DNA from: Chamaecrista fasciculata
Lineage: Eukaryota; Streptophyta; Magnoliopsida; Fabales; Fabaceae
DNA: 64,000 nt
NCBI GenBank assembly: GCA_003254925.1
Contig: QANZ01008147.1
Coordinates: forward strand, 20,793 to 84,792
Reading direction: 5' to 3'
The notes below the pieces were generated by a model that was given only the letters and a program-made list of their open reading frames with translations, did no database searches and was not told where the DNA came from. This document shows positions 32,790 to 44,652 of this stretch, piece after piece (the stretch's first letter is position 1; every line of letters begins with the position of its first letter). A program made the position numbers and the translations under genes.

Positions 32790-33770
32790 TATTTATATTT
32801 GCACATTCATTTGGGGTACTATTTTTGAATCAATTTATTAGAAACTTTTGTACAACTTTCATATTCTAAGATTTTTTTTGGTTATCTATTTTGTATTCAA
32901 TGTTTGTCCCGATTAATCTATTCAAGCCATGTCTACATTTTATTGTAGTAGTAGAATTTCTTAATAAGAGTAAATACATTAATAGACGTCTCAGTCGGTT
33001 GAGCTAACCCACCGATTACCAAAACCAATCCAACTCGTTAGTTTGGATTGATTTGGGTTAGAAAATTTAAGCTTGATGTAATTTCAATTGAGTTGCAGGG
33101 TTTTAAAATTTTAAATCTGCTCTACCCAACTCAACTCATAGATCGGTCTATAAAAATAAAAAATAAATTTTATTTTAAATCTAGTTAAAGTTATATTTCT
33201 TAATTTGGTCCTTTCACAGATTTTTATTTTCAACTGAATCCTTCAAAAACAAATTGTGAAGGACAAGATTGAGAAAAAAAATTCTAAGAAGAATCAAATT
33301 GAAAAAGAAAAAAACAAATATGTGAGGAATAAAAATATAGTATGGGTTAATCCGTCAACCCAATCGAAATCTACTAAGATAAGATGATGAAGGTTCCCAA
33401 AGACACCCTAAAATAGTGAGCCTAAACCGGTCTACTCTAAATCTAACTCAACCTTTAAACACTTCTAATTTCAAATTTTAAACTTTACTTAAGTAATACC
33501 AAAATACTAATAATTCATATTACGAAGTTTAATCTTTCATCTACCCTAGTATTTGAGTTGATGGGTCAGCCATAATAAAAGATAGTAATAATAGTAACGC
33601 ATAGGAATTAATTATAGGAGGACTAATTTTCAAAAATCTTTTGATACCGTTTCATTTTGAATATCTTGTAACAATACCATCTCTCTATAAAATAAAATTA
33701 TTCATTTCTCTCAAAATTCTAAATTTCTAATATAATAATAAATCAGCCTAGCTAACAAACAAATTCTTAA
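32790..33770. other. Intergenic, AT-rich
   Basis: Weak inverted similarities occur at 33040-33250 and 33290-33360. No gene is seen. Confidence 0.45.
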
Positions 33771-34212
33771 GGCCAATGTACACTTTCGGTCCCATAACTT
33801 TGATTAAGATCTCAATTTGGTTCCATAACTTTTTTTGTTGCACTTTTGGTCTTATATCTTTTGCTCAAGTTGCAGATTTGGTCCAATGGTACACTTTTAG
33901 TCCCATATCTTTGGGTCATGTTGCATAATTGGTCTCATATCTTTTGGTTAGGTTACAAAATTGGGCTCATATCTTCGAGTTAGGTACAAAATTGGTCACA
34001 TATCTTTGAATTAGGTAGGACTGGTGGTGAAACTTTTTGCAAATATGTGGGACTAATTTTGCAACTTGACTAAAAGATATGAGACCAAAAGTGATACGGT
34101 ATCAAATCTGCAACTATTTGTAAGGATATGAAACTAAAAGTGCAACAAAAAAAGTTACGTGACCAAATTGAAACTTGAGTAAAAGTTATAAGACCAAAAT
34201 TGTACTTTGAGC
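33771..34212. mobile_element. Foldback MITE with 9-bp target duplication
   Basis: The left tip is GGCCAATGTACACTTTCGGTCCC; the right tip, inverted, is GCTCAAAGTACAATTTTGG. Perfect AATTCTTAA repeats lie at 33762-33770 and 34213-34221. GGTCCC-like motifs in the left arm are 31, 29 and 32 bp apart. It lies about 300 bp upstream of the gene at 34513. Confidence 0.85.
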
Positions 34213-34309
34213 AATTCTTAATTAATACAGTATCACGTAAAGTGATGATTAGTGTTTTTTGTCCACAAAGCCGAATGAAACCAAATCAAAATACACAGCC
34301 CGCGCTCCT

Positions 34310-34373
34310 CACGTGAAAATTTCAAATTCAGACAGAGGCAAAATAGAATCAATGCTAATCGAGCGCCACGTGG
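34310..34373 (+). promoter_or_regulatory. Two G-box elements upstream of the coiled-coil gene
   Basis: CACGTG at 34310-34315 and the palindrome CCACGTGG at 34366-34373 lie about 140-200 bases before the ATG. G-boxes bind plant bZIP and bHLH factors (light and abscisic-acid responses). Function here is inferred from the motif alone. Confidence 0.5.
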
Positions 34374-34512
34374 CTTCATCGGACGGCTATAACTTCATCT
34401 TCCTCTTTCCGTCTTCCTTCATCTTCTTCCTCAAAACCCAAACTCCATTTCAATCTCTCTCTCACGAAGAGTTTGAAGTCTGAATCTCAATCTATCTGAA
34501 ACTCCATCTCCA

Positions 34513-36726
34513 ATGGCGTCTATCATTAAGGGCTCTTCTCGCTACGGTTCATACGATTCACGCTCGTCGACTGACCCTTCGTCTTCCTCTGAGTTCAAGA
34601 ACAAATCCTCTTCCTCTCGCGCCATCGTTAAAGCCAAGCCTTCCGATCTAGTCCAAACCAGGTCCAAGAGCAACCGCACCGAACCGAGCTTGACCACGAT
34701 GGTCAAGAAGCTCATGGAGAAGAAATCGGCGGCGGAAAAACCTAAGTCCGGCGGCGCGAATCGGACGACGGCGGGATTGCTGATTCCGTCTGATTTGATA
34801 GCTGAGGATTTGAAGAAGAATGCACGGAGGACCACGGGGTTTTCGGCATTGCAGAAGAAGCTGTTCGGAAAGGGAACAACGTCGTCGGAGAAGAAGGAGG
34901 TGAAGGCTCTGACGGAGGTCAAGGGAAACACAAGGACGTTGGCGATGGTGCTGAGGAGTGAGAGGGAGCTGTTGAACATGAACAAAGAAATGGAGACGGA
35001 AATTGCTGAGATGAAATTGATACTCGAGGAGAAGAATAAAGAAGTAAGTTCGTTTTAACTGGTTAAGTTTGTTATTTATATGCTTTTAATTGTTAGGGTT
35101 CTCAACTTCACATTGAAGGATTAGATTTATCTTATTTTCTGAAATCACTAGTTTGATGAATTGTTAGGTAGAGAAGCTGAAGGATTTGTGCTTGAACCAA
35201 AGAGAAGAAATCAAATCACTTAAGAGTACAATTCTGTTCCCGGATGTCATGAATTCTGAACTTCAAGAACTTTTAGAGAAGCAAGGTTTTGAGTTGAGGC
35301 AGGCAAAACAAGTCATTCCAGTTCTACAAATGCAGGTGTCTTCTCTCACTGGTCAACTCCAAAGCCTCGCAGAGGATCTTGCAGAGGTGTGTATGTACAG
35401 TTTGCATAATTTCTTTGAGACTATAATGAAATACTGTGATTCTGAAACAATGTTGTACATATTTAATACTAATCTAACATTCAAATATCACTCTTTTAAT
35501 TTCTCAATATACACAATCGAGATGAAAACATAGCAATGCCTTCAGTTATATTTGTTTGTTTGTTTAAAAGAGTGATACTCATTATAAACTTACAATATTA
35601 GTATTATTACTTCAACCTAAGATAATGAGATTTTTATTGCTTAATTAGGTAAAGGCTGATAAGCGTTGCTCTAAACCATGTTTCGAAGATCATGACAATT
35701 CTCCAAGAACTCCAACACGCGCTCATGACGATGCTTCTTGGGTAAGCTTGAAGTGTCCAAATTTAATTCAAAATTATAGATTATAAATAGTGAAGATTGT
35801 TACTAAATTGGTTGAATAAGATTACTCATTCCATTGATTAGAAATTTAACTAAGTAATAAGTGATATCTTATTTCTTGATGATGTTACAATGTGGATGAG
35901 ATGTATTTGAATGATGAAAATTTTAGTTTTATTTTTATAAATTATAATAGTATATAAAATAGGAATAGTTTAGGGTATAATTTGTCACATTTATGCTAGA
36001 TAAGTGATGTTCAATCTCGACCATGTATATTTTAAACAATGGATATATCTTGCTGGACTTACGAAATATATATTTTGAAGAAATAGGAAGTATTGTCTCA
36101 AAAGTATCATATGCATTGCAACATTGTCAAAGTATTAGTGTTTTATAGTCTATTATTATTATTTATATTACCTTGGTTGTATTGTATAAACTTCAACACT
36201 GCACTACAAAATAAAAGAATAACTTTTTTTGCCTTTAATTCGTGCAGGAATTTAGTTCTGAGGATTTGGCAACTCCAAATAATCTTGATGACCTATTACT
36301 CCAAGATCGAAATCCGTGTGTAACACCATGTGATGCCAAGTCAAGATCTAGGGTATAAATTTCTCAAATGTTTATTTATGAAACTATTCACACACTAGCT
36401 ATCTCTTTTCCTTTTTCTTGATAAGTTTCTAGACTCTAGTGAAAAGGTCAAATATGTTATTCCTTGTTTTTACCTGTTCGTCCCTGTAGGAATTTGAGCG
36501 TATAGACTCTGAATCCTGGCATGATGAAAGCTTATTTGAAGATAAGGATGATGAAACTCAAGTATATCCTGTGATGGACTTTAGTCCTTATTACAGGAAG
36601 TTATCCAAAAGTTCCGATTGTTGTCAGAATCACAACAAAAAAAACATGACAACTAAAGGAAGTCGAAGGTCTGATGAGAGCAAATCAAACTACAGAAGCC
36701 AAATGAATTGCCATAAAATTGTATAA
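34513..36726 (+). CDS. Plant coiled-coil protein of unknown function (394 aa, five exons)
   Basis: Exons are 34513-35043, 35168-35386, 35649-35741, 36248-36352 and 36490-36726. All introns are GT-AG and phase 0, and the joined frame is open with stop TAA at 36724-36726. Residues 1-60 are serine-rich and basic (MASIIKGSSRYGSYDSRSS), suggesting a disordered, possibly phosphorylated head. About 150-250 is a coiled coil (SERELLNMNKEMETEIAEM; QREEIKSLK; ELLEKQGFELRQAKQVIP; LTGQLQSLAEDLAE). The tail (250-394) is acidic, then basic, with an SPRTPTRA site and FSPYYRKLSK. No catalytic domain is seen. It may be a structural or cytoskeleton-linked protein, but I cannot assign a family. The CT-rich leader and two G-boxes lie upstream. 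Confidence 0.85.
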
Positions 36727-37777
36727 TTCATGTTTTTTTTAGTTGAGATGTTTCTTGTATCAATGTGCTTCCGGTTGCAACCATCTTTAAAGTATTATCA
36801 TTATACTATGTATGTTTTGAACTTTGGACACTTTTTCCAAAATGTATTACAGTATTAGAGTAAATTCTTCCTTCTTGTATGTCTCATATAAGCACATGAT
36901 TAAGTCCCAAAATTGATTCGATTGGATTCTAAAAGATGCTCACCTTATTTTGAAGTTGGATTACCCTGTCCGTTCCATTACATCCTTGCATTATGAATAT
37001 ATAGCCACTCTTATTCAAATTGAAAAATAGTAATCTGCATATTCATATTAATAGAAAATAAAGAATTTTCCTTATGATTTTTTTGAAGAGATAAAAAGAG
37101 AACAAGGGCTAATGCTCCAAGCATCTCATCTTTATCTTTCAATTTTGTTAAATTAGCCCAATTGGTTAGTTCTCGAGAAAAAGCCAATAACATTATAACA
37201 ATATATCATACTACATATCTCCTTTAAATTGCAGTATTAATAAACTAAATATTCTAATATAGTATTTTGTTAAAACAGTTTTCTATAATTGATTATAGAA
37301 AAAAAAATACATAGTTTTGTTAGAATTATTTCCTTTGACTTTTTTTTTTCTTATATAAAACAAAAACAAACCCATTAAGTTTTTTTTTAGTCTCTAACGT
37401 TCAACTTCATCTCAAGTTAACAAATTGAGTTATTCCCTCCAATGTTATACTTTGAGGAGACCAAATTATATAATTTTCTCTTCACCCAATACTTCCATTT
37501 CATCTCATGTTACTTTTAACATCTAAACCAAGCTGAATTCTTCTCCATCCTCTCCCCTCTTGTTCAACAGATTTTCTCATTTCCCCTGAAAACACAGATC
37601 AGTAAACGAAGACTATGCTCTGTTTAATTGTTCAACAACTAGAACTGTCATTTATTTATTATTATTAAAAAGGCAGCGTTGTTCTCAATTTACTTTCCCA
37701 CAACATCCAGATTAGCTGAAAGAACTAGGCATTCTTTCAGATTTCTACTCATTATACACAACCAGAGTCTTCATGCT
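36727..37777. other. Intergenic between two convergent genes
   Basis: AT-rich, with no recognisable transposon. It probably contains the 3' untranslated ends of the coiled-coil gene (from the left) and of RAMP4 (from the right). Confidence 0.6.
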
Positions 37778-40110
37778 TTATGCCATCCCACGACTTGTAG
37801 CAGTCCTAATGATCTGAAACAGAGCTGACAAATAAACAAAGTGATGAGTTAAACTGCACATTATTATGGTAAAAAGAAAGGGTAGGAAAATTTGCTTATT
37901 TACTGAAACTAAACACTTGAAAAAAAAGACAGTATATCAGTAAAATCAAGTATCATGCTGAACAAGTTATGGAGTTCAGAGAACATGAAAAATGTATGAT
38001 CTTAATCTATCAGTATGTTTATATATCAGTTAAAAGAAGGAAATTTCTAATTTGGTCCCTAATGGATGGGTGTTCAATTTGACTTTCCACTAATAATTTC
38101 TTTCAATTTAGTCATTTAATCTTTAAAATGCTTGCAGTGTTGGCCTTTCATCCCATTCTCATCCAAACTATCAGTTAGATGACTTGAGCACAAAATTTTG
38201 GGGTAATTTAATGGGTAAAGGAAATAATAATTAACATGCAAACCAGCAGATTGTGAGATTTGGTGTTGAGTATTAAACTTTGAATAGGGATGGAATCACA
38301 AGATGGCAAATATTTTAATGATTGATAAACTATACTGAAATAAATTAATTAGTGAGCAACAAATTAAGAATCTAGCTATATAACTCAGGAACCAAAATAA
38401 GATTCTCCACAATAAAAAAGTGATCATATTGGCAAGCAAAAAAATTCTACTTGAAATCACAACCATCATGAAAGGAAGGAAGGAGAAATCATGCCCATCT
38501 TTTGCGCAAGATCTAGGGCATTCATGTGACAATCTTTCCAAGACTGAAAAAATATATAGTAAAGAAGGATGAATAGCATACATGATCCGACGACCACAAA
38601 AACAAAGAACCCGAGAACAATGGGGCCCACGGGGTATGATTTCTTAGACGAGGTTTCTGAGCTTCTCTTGGTAATGTTCCTCTGGAACCTTGCGACTTTC
38701 CTGTCACTTAGGCGCCTTGAAGTAGTCTGTCAAAACCAAGTTACAAATGTACATAACAAATTTAGTCGGCTAATCACAAATTTATGGAGAATTCTGCATT
38801 CCAAAAAGCTGAGCCTTTTGTATTAGAAGTAGGACTCTTCACTTTTAATTATGTTAAGAAATGAAATGAAAATCTTCTAGCATAAGCAAAAAAAAAAAAA
38901 CTCCAGCTCTTTTATCAGAGCTATCTATAGGAGTACAAAGTTATATGACAATTTTCAATAAAAGATAAATGGATGCAAAAAGCTATCAGCTACACTTACA
39001 TATGCTTTTGTGCACAATTCAGCTTCTGCATAAGAAAACAATTGAGAATATATACTATCTTCTGTCATGTTTTAAGCTGTTTGTGACTTTGTTCACCAAA
39101 TTGTATTCAACAAAGGCAAAAAAGTATATGCAAGCATACAAACAAATATCTGTTCAAAAAAAAAAGTATACAAACAAATAACACAGATGTACTCACACAA
39201 AAAATTATCAATTTCACCTACGAAAATACAGGACATTATTGATTTATTAGTAGCTTTAAGAGCTTCAATATGAGAGAAAGACAAAACCTTTAACTTCTGA
39301 TTTCACCACATCTTTTTGGCCAAAGATTAACAGATGTAAAGGATTATAGAACATTAAATTAAAAGATTGGAAACAAGTCCTAAGTAATTACAAGAAAATT
39401 TTCTCATGATAATATGATGGACTCCACCTTTACTGGCATTGTCTCAGTTTTAAAGGGCTATGATTCACATATCTATGTGGCTTTCATTTTGATTCCCATC
39501 AGAATCCAAGAACACATAAGGGAAAATGGCCACGGAAGATATACAGTGGGGGAAACAATAATCATACATTCAAAACTTATATTTGTCAATATATAGTATA
39601 TGAAAGCAATAATACACAAATATAGGCAAACGAGACTTTTATTCTGATAACCTATGAATTATTTCACCCAAAATTCCTCGCCAGTCTCGAATTCAAAGAA
39701 AAAAGCAGCTTTAAGGAAAAAAATTTACATCTGCATAGTGAATACACCCCCGATGGATGAAAATTCTGGTTTAATATAAGATAAATGATCATTCTTATAA
39801 AACTACACTGAATGGACATGAAACCATAAGCATGCAGCTTTGAAAATTGAAACAAAACACAGATCAAAGGGGAAATTGTCCAAGTTTTCAACTTCAAGCA
39901 CCAAAAAAGGGGAAACAGAAGGTAAAATTGTGAATCAAAAACGTGCTTTGTGAAATGAACATGTGAGTAACAGACCACTTCAAGCTACAGAGCAAGAAGA
40001 ATCAATTGGATGAAAAAAAAAAAACAAAACCCATTATGAAAGATGATCACAAAGGCACAATTGATCAAAACAAGAGAAAGAATCTGCCAAAAAGATAGCA
40101 ACTTTACCAT
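37778..40110 (-). CDS. Stress-associated ER protein, SERP1/RAMP4 family (64 aa)
   Basis: Three exons on the minus strand: 40108-40110 (only the ATG), 38582-38726 and 37778-37824. The introns obey GT-AG (donors GTAAAG and GTATGC; acceptors ACAG and TCAG). The joined protein is 64 residues, close to the family's usual 65-70. It starts MTTSRRLSDRKVARFQRN, has the YPVGPIVLGFFVFVVVGSS block, which includes a single C-terminal membrane segment (about 33-50), and ends RTATSRGMA. Family members are tail-anchored, sit at the Sec61 translocon, and help protect and glycosylate new membrane proteins under ER stress. The second intron in gene order is short (757 bp), while the first is 1381 bp. A foldback element starts about 280 bp upstream of the ATG. 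Confidence 0.93.
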
Positions 40111-40390
40111 TGTGGTTTGGGATTACAAGCCCCAAAAACCGAAACCTTTCGTGGCGGTGAGAGGTTATGAAGAAAGGAAGGTGGTTTTCAGACCAAAAGC
40201 TGATTTTTGCTGTGATGTTTCTGTTTCGTTCCAACCCGCCTCTGGTTTTATACGACGAAAATGGATGTTTCGTGAATACGATGTCGTTTCTCCTATTTGG
40301 CGAATTGACGTGTAAGTGTAACTACGTGGTTTTGCCATCTGACTATTGCCTTTGGTGGAGTTTGGACGTTTTATTAGTCTTTTTTTTTTT

Positions 40391-40900
40391 TTGTTAAATT
40401 ATATTTTGGTACCTTGTAGTTTAACATCATTCCACTTTGGTACCTTGTGATTTAAAACGTGACACTTTGATACCCCGAGGTATGTACCGTTAACACTTTA
40501 GTACCCTGAATAATTTTTTCGTTAGATTTGGATGGAATTCCGCACGTGCCTCGTAGGGGCATCTCACATGTCTCACTAAAACTCCATTTTCTCTAACTTT
40601 TAGCCAAAACAAAGATTAAACACAATCTAGATTTTAAAAAACGCCTCTAAAATCTAAGAAATTTGAAAGGTGATTATCGAAATTCAAATTGTGTTTGATC
40701 TTTGTTTTGACCAAAAGTTAGAGAAAATCAAGTTTTAGTATGACATGTCAGATACACGTATTAAATTCTATCCAAATCTAACGAAAATATTGTTTAAGGT
40801 ACCAAAGTGTTAATAGTATCAGGGTACCAAAATGTCATATTTTAAACCACATGGTACCAAAATGGTATGAGATCAATCCACCGGGTATAATTTACATTTT
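40391..40900. mobile_element. Foldback MITE of the GGTACC family near the RAMP4 promoter
   Basis: The left arm from 40393 (TTAAATTATATTTTGGTACC) is inverted relative to the right arm ending near 40895 (GGGTATAATTTACA), with several TGGTACCTTGTG phrases. The tips are diverged and target duplications unclear. Confidence 0.65.
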
Positions 40901-41535
40901 CTTTCCTTTCGTTGTTATTTTGTAAAAGATGACAATTTGTTTGGTTATTTATTTTGAAAAATTTCTGGTATAAATTATTCAATTTCATAGAAATTTGGTC
41001 AAGGATTCTCACCCCACATTATCACATTAAATGCAAAAATTTATAAATAACTTTGATTGGAAGTTGGAAAATTTCTATTTCCAACAGATATGTTATTATG
41101 GTCAAGGATCCCCCCTCCCTGATTTGTGTAAACTGTAAAGGCAATTAAGTAAAGTTTGGATTTTTATTTAATAAAGACATTTGGGTAAATTATTAAAAGG
41201 GTGGGCTTTTTTTTAAATAATATAAAAAAAAAAGTATTTAGATTTTTGGGGAAAAAAACTATTTAGATATATGGGACACTCAGATGTGGTCCAAGTGTCT
41301 CAATACACCTAGACCAATCACCCGATGCCATGTGGCCATTTGCACGGTAAAATTTTGTGATTCAAAGATTTATATTTAGAGTGGCATGTGATTTGTTTTC
41401 TTAACATATAAAGACTCGTTAAATTTTAACGGTATTGAGTTACATAATTCAATTTTTTTTTAATGTGATTTTTTTATGCGTTTAAATCACACAGATAATA
41501 TGATATTAAAAAGATTTTAGAATAAGTTTTCTAAA
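40901..41535. other. Intergenic, AT-rich
   Basis: No gene or clear repeat is seen. Confidence 0.5.
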
Positions 41536-41539
41536 CTAT

Positions 41540-42060
41540 ATATAATTTAAATACAATATAATCATATAAAAAGAATTATCAACTTCAAAATTAATATCGT
41601 CAATTATTTTACAATTTTTTTAATTGATAATAATCAACTTATCATCTTTGTAATCATATATCTTTTACATTATTAATCCAAATCATACATATAATATGAC
41701 CTTAGAAAACTTATTTCAACAGCTTTCCAATATCTCATTGTATATATGATTTAAACGTATAATGAGAGAAAAAAATATACTGTAAAAAATAGTGAGTCAA
41801 TCATCAGTTGTTGATCTATATATGATTTGCATACAATATAATCATATAAAAAGAATTATCTACTTTAAAATTAATGTCATCAACTATTTTATAATTTTCT
41901 TTCATCAATAATAGTCAACTCATCATTTTTCATATATGTTTTACGTTATTATTCTAAATCATACATACAATACGACGTTTTTTTTTTGGGCCTAATACAT
42001 ACAATATGACGTTAGAAAGCTTATTTCAATATCTTTTCAATGTCTCACTGTATAATGAGA
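41540..42060. repeat. Two-copy direct repeat, about 280-bp unit
   Basis: 41540-41770 and 41817-42055 align along their length (for example AATATAATCATATAAAAAGA at 41556 and 41836, and a TCATACATA-AATATGAC block in both). Divergence is moderate, with small indels. The remaining sequence to 42770 shows no gene. Confidence 0.75.
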
Positions 42061-42770
42061 GAGAAAATATTCGGTCAAAAATAGTGAATTAGTAATCATT
42101 TGTTGATAAAATATTATAAAATAGTTGAAATTCTTAATTTCAAAAACGATAATCCTTTCTCTAAAATGTTCTTGTTTGTGAGCCATATATCTTAAAAAAA
42201 AATGCAAAAATCTTTCTAAAATCATAATATATTCAGTTATGCACTATAATTTCAAGAAAGATGGGAAAAATAATAGAGAGAAGTATCACTGAAACTCACT
42301 CTTTCTTTTATTCAACCCTTATTTTCTCCCTTTAAACTTTAATTCATTTGCATCATAGAAGATCTTCTTCGTCTTCTATTTCCAAATGTTAAGTCATACT
42401 TAATGACAAAATTGTGACAAAATTATTGCAATCAACAGTAAAAAAAAAAGTTCAAACTTCAAAGCAAAATAAAAATATATTAACAAAACCAAAAAAAATT
42501 TTCTTCAATCATTTTGTTTATTTTTTTTTTAAAATTAAACAGAAAAAACGATAATAGAAGCAGAAAACAAAAGAAGAGACACAAGACGTTCTCAAGTATG
42601 CAAGAGAACTAGAATTAGCAGCTCGTCCTAAAGGAATCCTCAGAAGCACAGCCCTAGTATTAAGATATAAGATTCAGATTTTGATCCAAAACCTAAGATA
42701 AGTTATATATAACACTTATTTTAAATTAAATTTTATAATGACAATTTTCTCAATTAAATTATTATTTTTA

Positions 42771-43169
42771 GGGTAAATTACACTTTGGTACCCTGTGATT
42801 TGAAACCTGACACTTTGGTACCTTGTGGTATTCTCCATTAACACTTTGGTACCTTTTGGAGCTATTTTATAATTTTAATCATAACAAATTTTGCAAAAAT
42901 TTTATATTGACCCCAAAAAATTTTCAAAAAATTACAAATAGATCCCTGGATACATATTATCTAGGGACTAAAATGAAAAATTTTAAAAATTTTTAGGGTC
43001 AATATGTAATTTTTGCTAAATTTGTTATGGTTAAAATCACAAAATAACTCCAAAAGGTACCAAAGTGTTAATGGAAAATACCACAAGGTACCATAAGTGT
43101 CAGGTTTCAACCACAGGGTACCAAAATAAAATAGGATCAAACCACAGGGTACCAAAGTGTAATTTACCC
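42771..43169. mobile_element. Foldback MITE of the GGTACC family with 9-bp target duplication
   Basis: The tips are GGGTAAATTACACTTTGG and its inverse. It is 399 bp, with perfect TTATTTTTA repeats at 42762-42770 and 43170-43178. GGTACC motifs in the left arm are spaced 30 and 31 bp. This is the best-preserved copy of the family here. Confidence 0.9.
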
Positions 43170-43714
43170 TTATTTTTAACTGAAAAATTGGTCCATTATT
43201 TTATTTTATACATATATAAAAATATTTTATTTATTTATTTCACTGATTTAATCAATATTTTCATGACCAAAGATTGGGCCAATGACCCTACATGTAACTG
43301 ATTCAATTCAAAACATTGGTTACGAACCTAAGACTGCCAACATATGAAACAACTAAATACTTGAAAATAAACGTCCCAAATCAACTAGATGGAAAAGATT
43401 TTATTAGGCTAAAATGATAACAGAATTGGTTTAAAAAAAAAAAAGAAAAGAAATACATACACAAGAATGAATGTTAAAGGTGCTGAAATTGTCCTAATAT
43501 AACCACATTGAATCTATCTATATCGATGTTGATGTACCATATTTACAAACCTGAATCATCCCTCTATTCTCCTTGATTAGCTTTTGGCATTGCCGATTAT
43601 AGCGTTTAATCTAAATATATATATAAGAAAGGAAATGTCTGACTCAAATATTTTCTTCCTCTCTAAAGTCTCACCCATGCTCCTTTCTTCAATCCAAATC
43701 CAAATATAAGTGGC

Positions 43715-43903
43715 ATGTTGGTGTTACTGAAGGCTTTATTCCTACTCCTTTGCTTAGCTTTGTCTTGTGGTTTTTGCTTCAGGAATATCTTCCTGAGAGG
43801 GAAAAAATGGAGAAAGAAAAATCATCCTTGCATTCAATTAAAAAATCTCGTTCTATCAAACATAGACATGGCAGATTCTGTAAATGATAAAAGGGTGATG
43901 TGA
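43715..43903 (+). CDS. Possible small secreted protein (62 aa)
   Basis: The frame starts MLVLLKALFLLLCLALSCGFC, a convincing hydrophobic signal-peptide-like segment, followed by a basic stretch (RGKKWRKK) and an acidic end. A TATA-like stretch at 43615-43625 and a CT-rich leader (43655-43700) precede it. No family motif of known plant signalling peptides is visible, and it could be an exon of a longer gene or chance. Confidence 0.3.
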   Translation: MLVLLKALFLLLCLALSCGFCFRNIFLRGKKWRKKNHPCIQLKNLVLSNIDMADSVNDKRVM

Positions 43904-44652
43904 AACAAAAAGTATCTTGTTCACCAGAAGTCATGCATCACTACTTTCTAAACTCCTTAAGAACTTGAGGATAATTTTCAGAAATCAGACAACAGAAAAA
44001 CGAACGCCAAAGGCAAAACTATGTAAATGTCTTTGATGTGTTTTTCTTTTTTATTTTAACTAAACAAATTAGAAAATTAAATAAAATAAAACATATAGGT
44101 CAAACCCTCATATTGGCCCCTAAAGTATAGGGTAAATTGTATTTTGATCCCTAAAGAAAAAGTAGAAATCTGTTGCAATCCCATACGTCTTCTCCAAAAA
44201 AGTATACTTTTTTGGTTTTACCATCATCAAATGCAGACGGTATAATATAAGTTCCAATCCATGAACAGCATTTATCATACTGTAACAAAATAAGCAATGA
44301 ATGGAATCTTTATTGAGAACCCATAACCTATAGCTATACGATAGAAAAAACTATACAAAAGTCTAAACAGTGAATTGCAAATATGTTGTGATTTTTTCTT
44401 GTGTCGAATTATTAAGGGCTATAGATTAAGGGTATATATACATCAGCGCAAGGAAAAATCTGTTAAACTACCAAAACTGTATGACTCAACAGATACAAAC
44501 ATATTGTAAAGGAGTCATCTGTCATTGGGGACAAGGTTTGAAGAAACCTTCTACCAGATATTGAAAAATTACCTCAAGGAAAAAGAATACAGAAACTTCT
44601 GAACACAAATTTGAAAGAGAAGGATTGCGAACTTCTTCTGTGCTGAATCTTC
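43904..44652. other. Intergenic downstream of NAR1
   Basis: AT-rich. It probably includes the NAR1 3' untranslated region near 44300-44650. No gene is seen. Confidence 0.5.

Noticed and set aside
38522-38707. 61-aa minus-strand frame in the RAMP4 exon
   Set aside because: Wrong frame: the adjacent frame joined by splicing gives the full RAMP4 family sequence.
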